Shown piece after piece: positions 36,352 through 46,576 of a DNA stretch of 64,000 nt. A program made the position numbers and the translations under genes. Source of the DNA: Bacteroidales bacterium. Lineage in GTDB: Bacteria > Bacteroidota > Bacteroidia > Bacteroidales > F082. Every line of letters begins with the position of its first letter. The first letter of the stretch is position 1. Location: NCBI GenBank assembly GCA_030690365.1, contig JAUYGX010000079.1, positions 26,249 to 90,248 of the forward strand. Reading direction: 5' to 3'. A model generated the notes under the pieces. It saw only the letters and a program-made list of their open reading frames with translations, was not told where the DNA came from and searched no databases.

Positions 36352-37017
36352 TTATTTCGTTTTCCCACCTTTAATAATTAACCAAACCGCAAGTCCAAGT
36401 TCTCCAATTGCCATAGGAAGCGCTAAAATCATTTCTAAAATACTTACAATATCTGATTGAGGAAGAGTCAATTTCAGAAAGTGGACAACTACGTAAGAAA
36501 TTCCTGCGATTAATGCCAAATACCATAAAATCTTTGGTATTCGCATATGAAGTTTCATTAAAATTCCAACTAAGAAAAGATGGATTCCAAATATGATTAA
36601 CCCTGCACTCCAAATGGATTGGAACAATTGAAAATTATGGATAATAATCTCGTTACTTGTTTCAGTAGGATGAAGGTTTTTAGTCAGATAAAATGCCGCA
36701 ATTCCAAATATTACGGTGTAAACAATTCTCAAAATACTTGATAGTAGTGCAATCTTCCTATTGTCATTTTTAAAGTAACGATAAAGCGTCCAGGAAACCA
36801 ATAGATCAAGCAGAAGCACGATTAGAATTGCTAATAACATCAACTTATAAAGTTGCAAATTGCCGGCAAGGTTGCTTTGGACTATATCAAGTTGACCAGG
36901 GTTAAATATTTTTGGGAATGCATATCCAAATGCAAATCCAGCTATTATTGTCATCAATAAAAGCGAGTATCCGGTAATCTTTGCGAAAGTTCTATTTTTA
37001 TTCATTTTATTCTTCAT
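36352..37017 (-). CDS. DUF4386 family membrane protein
   Basis: The 221-residue protein has about six membrane helices and the DUF4386 pattern, including FAKITGYSLLLMTIIAGFAF near the start, DLLVSWTLYRYFK in the middle and MILALPMAIGELGLAVWLI near the end. DUF4386 has no known function. It sits between hydrolase and DUF6326 genes, an arrangement of small integral membrane proteins without a clear pathway. Confidence 0.8.
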   Translation of the reverse strand: MKNKMNKNRTFAKITGYSLLLMTIIAGFAFGYAFPKIFNPGQLDIVQSNLAGNLQLYKLMLLAILIVLLLDLLVSWTLYRYFKNDNRKIALLSSILRIVYTVIFGIAAFYLTKNLHPTETSNEIIIHNFQLFQSIWSAGLIIFGIHLFLVGILMKLHMRIPKILWYLALIAGISYVVVHFLKLTLPQSDIVSILEMILALPMAIGELGLAVWLIIKGGKTK

Positions 37018-37152
37018 TTTAGTTTGTCTTTTTAAGGAAATGACGATAATTAGATTTCAAGATACTATTCACCTATGGATGTTAAAGAACACAGATGCTA
37101 GTGCTCTGAAGTAATTATCGCAAATTTAACCTATTAGTTTCTTTTTTAAATT

Positions 37153-37569
37153 TTACTCACCGGTCACTTTACCTGGATTTATCCATTTCCACGCGAGCCA
37201 CACAATAACTATGGTAGTTGCTATTTCGATAATACTACAGAATAAGTAATAATTAGTTGGAGCACTTGCAAAAAGTGTCGCTGTTTGAACAAGTGTCATA
37301 ATTGTTCCAGCAATAATATTTGCCCACCGGTTGAACCCATAATTTAATATTCTCGACAGTAGAACCATTGCAATCGGAATTTCCATCAGGATTGCAGCAG
37401 CTAATAAGAAATTTTCATTCATTTCCATTCCATTTACATTTCCTGTCAAATATTGCTTCAATAGGTTTACATCCATTATTCCCATGATGTCGCAATACAA
37501 ATAATTTAAAATTGCGAATATCCAAAGAGTGGAAAGCAATAATTTTCTGTCTATTTCTTTAGTTTTCAT
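37153..37569 (-). CDS. DUF6326 family membrane protein
   Basis: The 138-residue protein has four membrane helices and the family start LLLSTLWIFAILNYLYCDIM, followed by NENFLLAAAILMEIPIAMVL. Such proteins are found widely in Bacteroidota with unknown role. It may be co-transcribed with the esterase-like gene at 37625-38881 (55 bp upstream of it). Confidence 0.75.
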   Translation of the reverse strand: MKTKEIDRKLLLSTLWIFAILNYLYCDIMGIMDVNLLKQYLTGNVNGMEMNENFLLAAAILMEIPIAMVLLSRILNYGFNRWANIIAGTIMTLVQTATLFASAPTNYYLFCSIIEIATTIVIVWLAWKWINPGKVTGE

Positions 37570-37624
37570 TTTTCAATATTAATAATATTTCGTTTAATGT
37601 TTTTTTCCCAAAAGGTAGCCTCAG

Positions 37625-38881
37625 TTATTTCTTTTCTTTAAGTACTTCAATTCTTTGCTGATAGTAATCGCTACCACTTATTTCAAACGCTTTGTTTACA
37701 TGTTTTATAGCATTGGTAAAGTCACCTTTTCTTTCATAATAATCAGCCATAGAATCAAAGGCATTTGCACTTTCAGGATAATACTCAATGGCCAATTCAA
37801 AGTACATTTTTGCCTTTTCAAGCTGCTGCATATCCATATTCATATACCCTGACATATTTAAAATTTCTTCCGGATAAGGTGGTTCAGCATATCCAAAATG
37901 GTCTTTGAGTTTCTTTTCCCTGTATTTTATGATGCTGAGAAGCTCTTCTTTTGGTGTCTCTGGTGAATTGAATTTATATGTATTTTCCCATTGATACCAT
38001 TCGAAAAGTGAGATTAAACCATCCATAATTGATGGAAATGGAATGGTGCCGTGTAAATCTCTTGGGTAAAATTTCCATTCAAAAGACAAACCATTTTTGG
38101 CATTTTGCCTTACCACATCTGAAAAGACAATATTGGAACGGGCAAACAATGTGAATTCTGTTGTATCCTGCATCACATTATCGATAGTTACCTTCGGGTC
38201 CTGCATATTCAATTGTCCACTTAAAGACATAAACAACGATTTGTTTTCGAATTTTTGAGTGGCAACTACTTCTTCTGCCTCTTTCAATAATTTTTGGTTG
38301 TCCCAATCCAAACTTGGGTCGATGGCTAAGTAATTGGCAAATAAATGCGGGTGTTTTAGAAGTGAATAAATTGTGAACAATCCTCCGTAAGAATGACCGA
38401 TTAATGTTCTGTAATTGGTCACGGGATATTTGTTTTCAATATATGGAATGAGTTCTTTCTCTATGAAATTACTGAAATTTTCAGCCTTCCCGTTTTCATC
38501 ATTAAATGGCATTCCATAATTTGTAGTTATGGTTGAGGTAGTTAAATCTCTTATCCTTTTTTTGTCATTGGAAATTCCAACAAGTACCATTTCGGGCATA
38601 AAACCACCGCTGTAATAATTATGCACATCTACAAGAGTTGGAAGAAATATTTCTCCGTCTAAAATTAAAACCACCGGGTATTTCTGATTTTTATCTGGGG
38701 TATAGCTGGGAGGTAGTTGTATATAAATCTTTCTTGATTCGTTTAGTATTTGGGAATAAAGACTATCCATCATACCAACTTTTTGTAAAAACTGTTGGTT
38801 TTGAATTGCCTGAGCGTTTCCAAACTGTTGAATGAGGATGATAAGTCCAATGGTTAGTATAATACTTAATCTATTTTTCAT
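37625..38881 (-). CDS. Secreted esterase (PF00756-like alpha/beta hydrolase) with TPR tail
   Basis: The 418-residue protein has a signal peptide (ending FGNAQ), an esterase domain of the antigen-85/Fes type with YPVVLILDGE near 68-77, the nucleophile Ser164 in IGHSYGGLF and a likely catalytic His in PRDLHGTIP, then a C-terminal pair of TPR repeats (about 345-418) with YYPESANAFDSMADYYERKG. Related enzymes hydrolyse siderophore or sugar esters in the periplasm, but the substrate is not evident. It precedes the DUF6326 gene in the same direction. Confidence 0.85.
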   Translation of the reverse strand: MKNRLSIILTIGLIILIQQFGNAQAIQNQQFLQKVGMMDSLYSQILNESRKIYIQLPPSYTPDKNQKYPVVLILDGEIFLPTLVDVHNYYSGGFMPEMVLVGISNDKKRIRDLTTSTITTNYGMPFNDENGKAENFSNFIEKELIPYIENKYPVTNYRTLIGHSYGGLFTIYSLLKHPHLFANYLAIDPSLDWDNQKLLKEAEEVVATQKFENKSLFMSLSGQLNMQDPKVTIDNVMQDTTEFTLFARSNIVFSDVVRQNAKNGLSFEWKFYPRDLHGTIPFPSIMDGLISLFEWYQWENTYKFNSPETPKEELLSIIKYREKKLKDHFGYAEPPYPEEILNMSGYMNMDMQQLEKAKMYFELAIEYYPESANAFDSMADYYERKGDFTNAIKHVNKAFEISGSDYYQQRIEVLKEKK

Positions 38882-39274
38882 TTTGTAATAGTTAATTTTC
38901 GTCAGAGGTTAGTTAACTGAACTGTGATTTTGCTTCAAGAATACAAATAATATAAATGCAATGATGTTAAAGTTCATATACAAAGCGCCGGAATGAACGG
39001 GCAGATAATTCCTGCTCTTCCATATATCCTTCATGAGATCAGGCCTTCCCGGTCGGTGTTTTTAACCGTCTTCAACTGTGCCATTGTCTGGCCGTGGCAT
39101 TGACCCAGTACGATCAAGAAAAATGCTGCAAAAATCATTTTTTGTTGATAATTATGAGGCAAAAGTATTTCAGTGAACCGGAGCGGCCGTTCTGAATTAT
39201 AAAAAAGGAGTACGGAATTATAAATCTGCACAAACCAGGTGAACTTTTTTATTGGAAAAGAGAAGCACCATTGC
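38882..39274. other. Gene-poor stretch with a possible signal-peptide remnant
   Basis: A short minus-strand frame at 39031-39138 (35 residues) begins MIFAAFFLIVLGQCHGQ, like a signal peptide, and then stops. It may be the broken start of a lost secreted-protein gene or chance. No other feature was seen. Confidence 0.4.
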
Positions 39275-41059
39275 TTATTGATTAATGAATTGCCTGGGTG
39301 TTAAGCCGGTTTCTTTTTTGAAATAATTATTAAACACCGTTTTTGAATTAAAGCCACTTTCATAGGCCAACCCCTCAATGGTGAGATGAGCATTACCGGG
39401 GTCTTTTGCAATGGTTTTAAAGTTCTCAATTCTGTAATGATTGATGAACTCGTTAAAGTTTTTTCCGAGACTCTTATTCAGTAACCATGAAAGATGGTTA
39501 GGATGTATTTCTATTTCTCTGGCAAGGCTGCGTAACGACAATTTTGGACTTAAAAAGGGTTTGGTTTCTGAGAGATATGCCAATAATTTATCCGAATATC
39601 CAGCAGTTGTAGCTGCATCCAATAAAGCAGTCTTTTGCTCCTCTGCTTCTTCAATATCTTCCGTTTGATAGATGATTTTCAGAAATGCTTCATACCTGGG
39701 ATCATTCCTTAAGGTATTAACCAATGGGTCAGTATATCTCAGCAACAATAAGGATGAGCGATTATCAATTACCTGAGCAACCCATTTAAAAGCTTTGTCT
39801 TTAGCTCCGCTAACAGCATACATCAAAAACAGGTATGAATCTGCCGTAAATCCATTCACTTCCTTCGACTGTGCTTTTAGCTTTTCCAGATACAGGGAAG
39901 CGTTGGTCATGTCTTTTTTCAGGGAGTAAGCCAGTGTCATAATACCTGTTCTTTCAGCCTCTATCACAACATCCTTTGGAATGGTGTTATAATAATTGAT
40001 TGCTTCATCGTATCTGCCCAGCATGAGGAGACACAGCGTTTTAATAGAGTGGGCAGGGATGTTTTTTGGATTGGCAGACAGGCAGTTGTCGAGCATTTCA
40101 AGCGATTTCGTATAGTCGTTGATCATGTATTGGTGATAAGCTCTAAAAAAATGCGTTTCCTCCGAAAGCGGATTGATGCTCAAGGCAATGTCGAGATGCT
40201 GTTGTGATTTTAACCGGTTGCCTGCAATGATATATAGAAAAGAAATGAATTGCTGCGCTTCAGCATTGTTGGGATTAAGTGCAATTGCTTTTTTCATTTC
40301 TTGCAACGATTTATTGTAATCATTTTCAATAAAAAAAGCCTGATTAGAAAGTTGATAATGAACGCCGGAAGATTGGTTATTTAGTTCAATTGCCTGATTG
40401 GTGTACCGGACTGTTTTTTTCCAGGCTTCTTCAAAAGGCATAAAACCGGTTGTTCCCAGAAAGCTGTAACAGTCAGCCAGTCCCAAATACGCCTCTGAAT
40501 AAGCAGGATCCAGTTCCAATGCTTTTTCGTAAAGAGAGAGCGCCGTTTTTGCATCTTCAGGATTCCATTTGTTTCGTAAGAATTTGGCCTTTAATGCATA
40601 TTCATAGGAACTAAAGTTATAGGTCTGTTTATCTACCAAATGTTCCTGAATTTCAAAATGGCCATATTGCTCCCTGAGTTTTTCAGCAATGTGCAGACTG
40701 ATTTCATCTTGTATTTCGAAGATGTTTTCCAGTTTTCTGTCCCAGGTTTCCGACCAAAAATGAAAATCCTCTTCAGCATGAATTAACTGGGCCGTAATTC
40801 TGATTGTTTGTGCCGACAACCTCACGCTGCCCTCCAAAATGGCAGCAACATTTAATTCATTGGCTATTTGAGTTATGGGAATGTTTTTGCCTTTATAAAA
40901 GAAAGAAGAGGTACGCGAGGTGACCTTTAACTGTTTTATTTTGGCCAATGCATTGATAATTTCTTCGGTGATTCCGTCACTAAAATATTCAAGGTCTTCG
41001 CTGCCACTGATGTTGGCAAAGGGTAGAACAGCAATCGTTTTATGTTGAACATCTGGCAT
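39275..41059 (-). CDS. TolB-like / TPR / AraC fusion regulator
   Basis: The 594-residue protein joins three parts. Residues about 5-135 resemble the TolB/FlgO-like N-terminal domain of adenylate-cyclase-associated proteins (AVLPFANISGSEDLEYFSDG, GSVRLSAQTIRITAQLI). Residues about 155-470 are TPR repeats. The last 100 are an AraC helix-turn-helix (LSLRSLAREIEIHPNHLSWL, GFNSKTVFNNYFKKETGLTP). No membrane segment or receiver domain was seen, so it is probably a cytosolic one-component regulator. It is divergent from the T9SS protein at 41325, a possible target. Confidence 0.87.
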   Translation of the reverse strand: MPDVQHKTIAVLPFANISGSEDLEYFSDGITEEIINALAKIKQLKVTSRTSSFFYKGKNIPITQIANELNVAAILEGSVRLSAQTIRITAQLIHAEEDFHFWSETWDRKLENIFEIQDEISLHIAEKLREQYGHFEIQEHLVDKQTYNFSSYEYALKAKFLRNKWNPEDAKTALSLYEKALELDPAYSEAYLGLADCYSFLGTTGFMPFEEAWKKTVRYTNQAIELNNQSSGVHYQLSNQAFFIENDYNKSLQEMKKAIALNPNNAEAQQFISFLYIIAGNRLKSQQHLDIALSINPLSEETHFFRAYHQYMINDYTKSLEMLDNCLSANPKNIPAHSIKTLCLLMLGRYDEAINYYNTIPKDVVIEAERTGIMTLAYSLKKDMTNASLYLEKLKAQSKEVNGFTADSYLFLMYAVSGAKDKAFKWVAQVIDNRSSLLLLRYTDPLVNTLRNDPRYEAFLKIIYQTEDIEEAEEQKTALLDAATTAGYSDKLLAYLSETKPFLSPKLSLRSLAREIEIHPNHLSWLLNKSLGKNFNEFINHYRIENFKTIAKDPGNAHLTIEGLAYESGFNSKTVFNNYFKKETGLTPRQFINQ

Positions 41060-41168
41060 TTACTGGTTTTAATTATTTCTGGCAGATAAATTAGTAATTT
41101 ATAGGTTGCTAAAATAATTGATTAATATTAATAAGTCCGGTTTGAAAAGATGAATCATGTAATAATCC

Positions 41169-41176
41169 TATATTTG
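41169..41176 (+). promoter_or_regulatory. -7 element upstream of the 41325 gene
   Basis: TATATTTG matches the Bacteroidota -7 element, about 149 bp upstream of the ATG at 41325, in the 265-bp divergent region shared with the TolB/AraC regulator. Confidence 0.45.
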
Positions 41177-41324
41177 CTTTCTACAACAGTTGTTCAGACA
41201 ACCGTTATCTAAAAAATTTGTCAATCATGATAATAGGTGCAAACAGTTTACCCTATTGTACTGACTTGTGAATTTCCAGAAGAGTACTTTTTGAGCCAAC
41301 ATTTTGAACAAATATTAAATAAAA

Positions 41325-43967
41325 ATGAAGAATTTAAAGAAGATTTCAGCCAAACTGTATTTGCAATCATTTATGGTGCTGTTCTTTGCAACTGCCCTGG
41401 TAACAATATTGTTCAATTTGTTTTCTGATGGTTTTGAAAAGGTGCCGGGTATTGAAAACGAACAAACCCTGAGTGAGTCAGGCCCTGATCAACGGCCTTC
41501 AGAATGGGCTTGGGAAAGACGTACATTTCCGTATTATAAAGCCGATATTCAGGCTTTTCGCCAGGAAATAAAAAAAGCACAGGCCATGAAGGCTCAGGTT
41601 TCAAGCCGTAATCTCCGACAAATCGATTTTGCAGGACCAACCAACATTGGTGGCCGCGTTGTCGATATAGAATTTAATCCTGTCAATCCCAATATCGTAT
41701 ATGCAGGGGCGGCCACTGGCGGTGTTTTTAAGTCAAGCGATATGGGTTATACCTGGGCTCCCGTCTTCGATGACCAGGCAAACCTCAACATTGGCGACAT
41801 TGGCATCGATCCCAATAACCCTGACATTATTTACGTGGGCACGGGTGAAGCCAACGGTGGACACAACAATTTTCCTGGCGGCGGCATTTTTAAATCAACC
41901 GATGCAGGAGCAACCTGGCAGTTTCTTGGCCTCGAGAACACAATTTCTATTGGCAGGGTGCTGGTGGATCCTTCCAATAGCAACAGGGTATTTGTTGCCG
42001 CACAGGGTTCCTATTTTGAGCCTAATCATGAAAGAGGTGTTTACAGAAGTGATGATGGAGGAAGCACCTGGACGAATGTATTATATATTTCTGATACCAC
42101 CGGGGCAATCGATCTCATTATGGATCCCAACAATCCATCACGATTGATGGTGGCCATGTGGGAAAGGATCCGCAGGCCAAACACCAGTCATCTGTATGGC
42201 CCGTCGAGTGGATTATATAAAAGCCTGGATGGTGGAGATCACTGGGATTACATCGAACCTTCCGCCGGATTGCCGGATGCTCAGGCACAAAATGTGGGTC
42301 GCATAGGACTGTCCCTTTGCCAAACACAGCCCGATATTGTTTATACACTTTACACCGATGGAACGTATTATATTGGATTATATAAATCCACCGACTTTGG
42401 GGTCACCTGGACAAATGCCGATCCAGACATGGAAGTATCCAACGGAACGGGCAGTTTTAGCTGGTATTTCGGACAGGTACGGGTTCATCCTACAAACCCC
42501 AATATTGTTTTTGCCTTGGATGTTGCCTATATGCGCTCGGTTGATGGAGGAAATAGCTGGCCCATCATTTATGGCTACGATGGAGGTCCCTATAATTTTC
42601 ATGTCGACCAGCATGCGTTGGCCATCAATCCTACCAATCACAATTTTATAATCAGTGGAAATGATGGTGGGATGAATATCTCTACCGATGGAGGGGTCAA
42701 CTTCACAAAAGTTGCCGATCTGCCTATAAATCAATTTTATGAAATTGGTTTAGACCACAACAACCCTCAAAAACTATATGGAGGAACCCAGGATAACGGA
42801 ACACTACGTACCAATTTTGGTGGCACCAACGACTGGGACAGGATTTTCGGTGGCGATGGTTTTTATGTGGTTGTAGATTATACTGACCCCAATATTATTT
42901 ATGCGGAATCTCAAAATGGTAATCTGGTCAAGTCGTATGATGGAGGCAGTTCTTTTTATTGGGTACAAAATGGTATTGATGAAAATGAACCTAAAAACTG
43001 GTCTACTCCTATTGTGATGGATCCACAACATCCAAATATTCTTTACACAGGTACAGATCATCTTTACCGTACCATCGATGGTGCCAATTATTGGACTTCA
43101 ATAAGCCCCGATTTAACCGAAGGTCTCAATGGAGAACGTCCGGGGACTATCTCAACCATATCAGTATCGCCACAAAACAACCATATTATTTGGGCAGGGA
43201 CATCCGACTCACATATATGGGTGAGCGCTAATTATGGAATAAGTTGGACAGATGTGTCGGCCCCTCTGCCTCATCGCTGGGTAAGTCGTGTAGTTGCAGA
43301 TCCAACGGACGAAAACACCGCTTATGCTACCTTTACTGGTTTAAAATGGGCCGATGCCGAACCTCATGTATTCAGAACTACTGATGCAGGGCAAACATGG
43401 GAAGATATCAGCAGTAATTTGCCCGATGCTCCTGTTAATGCGATTGCTGTAGATCCTATTGATCACAACTATTTATTTGTTGGCACTGACCTGGGTGCAT
43501 ACTACAGCAGCAACCTGGGTTTAAGCTGGCAATACCTCGATGCCGACCTCCCTCTGGTTACCATTTATGACCTGAAAATCCATTCTACAGATCACTATTT
43601 GGCTATCGGCACCCATGCCCGCTCGATGTATAAACTCGACCTGACAACTATTGTTGGTATTGACGAAAATATCGCCAGCGACGAAGGTTCAATTATCCGG
43701 TTAAAGCAAAACTATCCTAACCCGTTTAATAGTGAGACAACAATTGGTTTTGTTTTATCGGAGAGCGGCCATGTTAAAATTGAAGTTGTTGATCTGAAGG
43801 GCAGCAGGGTTGCAAGTTTATTAAATGGAGAATTGTCAGCCGGCGAACACAGCGTAACCTGGAATGGATATAGCCACAATGGTACTCGTTTACCTGAAGC
43901 CTATTATCTGGTTAAGGTAGCATCCGGAAGCTCCATCGAGACAAAAAGAATGTTGTTGATGGATTAA
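41325..43967 (+). CDS. Large secreted BNR/VPS10-like propeller protein with T9SS sorting domain
   Basis: The 880-residue protein has a membrane or signal segment near residues 12-33, a linker, and then beta-propeller BNR repeats (about 95-770) such as GVFKSSDMGYTW and GIFKSTDAGATW. The C-terminal 90 residues are a standard T9SS type A domain starting NYPNPFNSETTIGF and ending TKRMLLMD. It is related to the propeller part of the 1549-residue protein at 8157 but has the ordinary Pro-Asn-Pro domain and no tiny partner gene. No sialidase Asp-box catalytic set could be confirmed. Confidence 0.88.
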   Translation: MKNLKKISAKLYLQSFMVLFFATALVTILFNLFSDGFEKVPGIENEQTLSESGPDQRPSEWAWERRTFPYYKADIQAFRQEIKKAQAMKAQVSSRNLRQIDFAGPTNIGGRVVDIEFNPVNPNIVYAGAATGGVFKSSDMGYTWAPVFDDQANLNIGDIGIDPNNPDIIYVGTGEANGGHNNFPGGGIFKSTDAGATWQFLGLENTISIGRVLVDPSNSNRVFVAAQGSYFEPNHERGVYRSDDGGSTWTNVLYISDTTGAIDLIMDPNNPSRLMVAMWERIRRPNTSHLYGPSSGLYKSLDGGDHWDYIEPSAGLPDAQAQNVGRIGLSLCQTQPDIVYTLYTDGTYYIGLYKSTDFGVTWTNADPDMEVSNGTGSFSWYFGQVRVHPTNPNIVFALDVAYMRSVDGGNSWPIIYGYDGGPYNFHVDQHALAINPTNHNFIISGNDGGMNISTDGGVNFTKVADLPINQFYEIGLDHNNPQKLYGGTQDNGTLRTNFGGTNDWDRIFGGDGFYVVVDYTDPNIIYAESQNGNLVKSYDGGSSFYWVQNGIDENEPKNWSTPIVMDPQHPNILYTGTDHLYRTIDGANYWTSISPDLTEGLNGERPGTISTISVSPQNNHIIWAGTSDSHIWVSANYGISWTDVSAPLPHRWVSRVVADPTDENTAYATFTGLKWADAEPHVFRTTDAGQTWEDISSNLPDAPVNAIAVDPIDHNYLFVGTDLGAYYSSNLGLSWQYLDADLPLVTIYDLKIHSTDHYLAIGTHARSMYKLDLTTIVGIDENIASDEGSIIRLKQNYPNPFNSETTIGFVLSESGHVKIEVVDLKGSRVASLLNGELSAGEHSVTWNGYSHNGTRLPEAYYLVKVASGSSIETKRMLLMD

Positions 43968-44008
43968 TTTGGCTGAATAACAGGGCCTTAATTTTCTATA
44001 AAGAACCA

Positions 44009-44027
44009 CCAGGTTAAAAAAACCTGG
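44009..44027. other. Inverted repeat after the 41325 gene
   Basis: CCAGGTT and AACCTGG form a 7-bp stem with a five-A loop, 42 bp after the stop. There is no T run on the + strand, so termination here is uncertain. A longer version of the same motif lies at 49234-49268. Confidence 0.4.
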
Positions 44028-44033
44028 GAATGT

Positions 44034-44270
44034 TTACGCCCGGTTAGGGGAGTTTATCACCAGCTTTTTTCGACTGCTGTTGTTTCCTATTACAAGTACG
44101 ACGACATATATTCCGGGACTGAGTTCTGATTTGCGAACTTTGCGTACGATAATCTTAGCGCAGTTTGTGTGAAATTTTTCTGGTTTGTCAAGATCAGGTA
44201 GACCCGAAATAAAGGCAACTTTTATCTGGCGTGTACACCAAGGAAATAAAAAAACGGATGTACCAACCAA
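44034..44270 (-). pseudogene. Possible decayed T9SS C-terminal domain fragment
   Basis: The 78-residue frame ends with KSELSPGIYVVVLVIGNNSS followed by RKKLVI, which looks like the last strands of a T9SS sorting domain. The rest shows no recognisable start or signal peptide. It may be what is left of a lost secreted protein, or chance. Confidence 0.35.
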
Positions 44271-44276
44271 ATTCCA

Positions 44277-45329
44277 TTAAAAATACAATGACACCAAAAA
44301 TACCATGATAACCGTAACAAACATCGAAAAGGTATAAACCCCTCCCAGAAACAGAAAGTTGAATGTGGTCCTGAGGACAGAACGGTCATAGTATTGTTTC
44401 ATACCCACCCACATATAAACGGGAATCAGCCAATACAGGTAGTTCTCCCAGTCGACTGTTTTATCGGGAAAAATCATTTTAATGACGAGAATCAGGGTAA
44501 AAACCAAAAAAATGGTGGCATGCAGGATCAGCGAATAGATAAAATGTGCCGAATAGTATTTTCTCTTTTTTCGGAAAAACAGCCACAACCAAAAGGCAAA
44601 TATCGGCATCACCAAAAAGAACGACCAGGATAAGTACTTGTAAAGCTTGGAGATAAAGGCATCAGGGTAATTTATCATCTTTAAGGCATTTTGTAATATT
44701 CGCTCCTCACTTTCTGTATGTCCGCCTTTTGCCAGTGTTTTTTCAATTTTTGATTTTACCTTCGACAAATTAGCCAGCATTCTTGCTTTTTTCTCCGTCC
44801 CCTTGCTCTCAATTCGCAGGCTATCCTGCGCAAGGCTGTCGATGTGCCAGTTCATCTGAAGCACGCTTTGCTTAGTTGAATCGACGAAACTATCAATTTC
44901 CAGACTGTCAGAAGTATAGCCTTCCGCCAATTTTATATTTCGCTCAATCAAGCGGTTGGTCTGAATGCTGAGCAGCAGGAAAAACACAAAACTCACAAAA
45001 ACATAAAACTGAAAAGGTTTCATGTACCTGGCCCGTTTTCCATTCATATAATCAGTTGATAACCTGCCGGGATTAAAGAGCACCGTTTTAAAGGTCTTAA
45101 AAAATCGGGCATCGAAGGCGAAAATCGTACCCATGAAATCGTAGATCAGGATGCTGAAAGGCCTGTCGAATTCTTTAATGGACTGGCCACAACGCGGACA
45201 ATAGTGGCCTTTGAACTCCGTTTCGCAGTTTTGGCAGTTGATCACCCGGTCCATGGAATCTTCTACTTTAACCTGGCTTTTCCAGAACTTAGATAAAGAC
45301 CCTTTGTTGAATACTCTTTGCCACCCCAT
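44277..45329 (-). CDS. DUF3667 membrane protein with N-terminal zinc ribbon
   Basis: The 350-residue protein has a zinc-ribbon-like CQNCETEFKGHYCPRCGQ near residues 32-49, a coupling segment, and four to six membrane helices (FYVFVSFVFFLLLS, then FFLVMPIFAFWLWLF and following). This is the DUF3667 layout; its role is unknown. An internal Met at 45254 (MDRVINCQNC) is an equally possible start. The coiled middle part about residues 140-220 is predicted to lie outside the membrane. Confidence 0.82.
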   Translation of the reverse strand: MGWQRVFNKGSLSKFWKSQVKVEDSMDRVINCQNCETEFKGHYCPRCGQSIKEFDRPFSILIYDFMGTIFAFDARFFKTFKTVLFNPGRLSTDYMNGKRARYMKPFQFYVFVSFVFFLLLSIQTNRLIERNIKLAEGYTSDSLEIDSFVDSTKQSVLQMNWHIDSLAQDSLRIESKGTEKKARMLANLSKVKSKIEKTLAKGGHTESEERILQNALKMINYPDAFISKLYKYLSWSFFLVMPIFAFWLWLFFRKKRKYYSAHFIYSLILHATIFLVFTLILVIKMIFPDKTVDWENYLYWLIPVYMWVGMKQYYDRSVLRTTFNFLFLGGVYTFSMFVTVIMVFLVSLYF

Positions 45330-45560
45330 AAGCTTGAAATAAAAAAAATGAAGCCATTACACGAAGCAAATATAGCCAAAGATTGACTGGCTTAATAATT
45401 AGTCAGGTTTGTTGCTAATCGGCATAAGATAATTTTTCAATTCATTAATGTACCTGACCCTGATCCGATAGCTTTCTCGATTGAAAAATCCCATTTCAAA
45501 GTCCCGATCCCGAATGTATGGAGGATTGGGGAGTTCTGCGGCAAAGTCCCGATGGCTATC

Positions 45561-45605
45561 GGGATAGGCACGACCGACATTGTAACGATGGAATTTATTC
45601 CATCG
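45561..45605. repeat. Dispersed intergenic repeat, inverted copy
   Basis: The minus strand reads ggaataaattccatcgttac and then aatgtcggtcgtgcctatccc, related to the copies at 25809-25843 and 53753-53794. Confidence 0.55.
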
Positions 45606-45725
45606 AAAAAACAAACCCCCACCCGCCGCGTTGAAAAAAACCCGGCGGGTCGAATCAGGACCAACAGTGAATTCTAAATCGATTGCATCGAGACATGAAT
45701 ATTTTAAATTATGAGCTATTTTTGC

Positions 45726-45733
45726 TACTTTTG
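45726..45733 (+). promoter_or_regulatory. -7 element for the 45753-49228 operon
   Basis: TACTTTTG fits TAnnTTTG and lies 19 bp ahead of the ATG at 45753, giving a very short leader. No -33 element is clear. Confidence 0.5.
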
Positions 45734-45752
45734 AAAGCTAAAAATTACAGCC

Positions 45753-46535
45753 ATGCAATACGAAATCCTTAAAACAGAAATTATCGATGGCATCGCCATT
45801 GTCACCATCAGCAGACCACAGGCCATGAATGCCCTCAACACCCGGTTTTTCCAGGAAATGGACATACAGGTTCAGGAAATAGGACTGAACAAATCTATTC
45901 ATGCCATGATCATCACCGGTGAGGGAAAAGCGTTCGTAGCCGGAGCCGACATTGCCGAAATGGTGAACAAAAATCAGGATGAAGGCGAAGCTTTTTCACG
46001 GCTGGGTCAAAATACTTTTAGCAGCTTTGGCCGACTGGAAATCCCTGTGGTGGCGGCCATCAATGGATTCGCTCTGGGTGGAGGTCTGGAACTGGCCATG
46101 GGTTGCGATTTCCGCATCGCCAGCGCCAAAGCCAAATTCGGCCAGCCGGAAGTTAACCTGGGACTTATTCCGGGTTATGCAGCTACACAGCGGTTGTCGC
46201 GCCTTACGGGAATGGGAAACGCCTTGTATTTGCTGATGTCAGCTGAGATGATTGATGCCTCAGAAGCACTTCGTATCGGACTGGTACAAAAGGTATTGGA
46301 ACCTGAAAACTTTCTGGAAGAAGTATTGAAGATAGTACGCAACATCGTTTCAAAAGGTCCGCAAGCGGTAAAAAAAATTAAAAAAGTAGTCAGGCACGGC
46401 ATGGAACTTACTTTTGCAGAAGGAGAAAACCTCGAAGCAGTTGAATTCGGAACCCTCTTCGGCGAAGGCCGCCAGGGAAAAGAAGGCATGACAGCCTTTC
46501 TGGAAAAAAGAAAACCCGAATGGAACAGAGAATAA
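45753..46535 (+). CDS. Enoyl-CoA hydratase / crotonase family protein
   Basis: The 260-residue enzyme has the crotonase fold with the CoA-binding and oxyanion segment AFVAGADIAEM (60-70) and ALGGGLELAMGCD. Both catalytic Glu residues of enoyl-CoA hydratase are present, Glu113 in GGGLELAMG and Glu133 in QPEVNLGLIP, so hydration of a short-chain 2-enoyl-CoA such as crotonyl-CoA is likely. It heads an operon with a 3-hydroxyacyl-CoA dehydrogenase and a thiolase, a complete hydration-to-cleavage set. Confidence 0.92.
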   Translation: MQYEILKTEIIDGIAIVTISRPQAMNALNTRFFQEMDIQVQEIGLNKSIHAMIITGEGKAFVAGADIAEMVNKNQDEGEAFSRLGQNTFSSFGRLEIPVVAAINGFALGGGLELAMGCDFRIASAKAKFGQPEVNLGLIPGYAATQRLSRLTGMGNALYLLMSAEMIDASEALRIGLVQKVLEPENFLEEVLKIVRNIVSKGPQAVKKIKKVVRHGMELTFAEGENLEAVEFGTLFGEGRQGKEGMTAFLEKRKPEWNRE

Positions 46536-46576
46536 ATGAATCGTTTAATAAACACCGAATAATAATATAAGATAAC

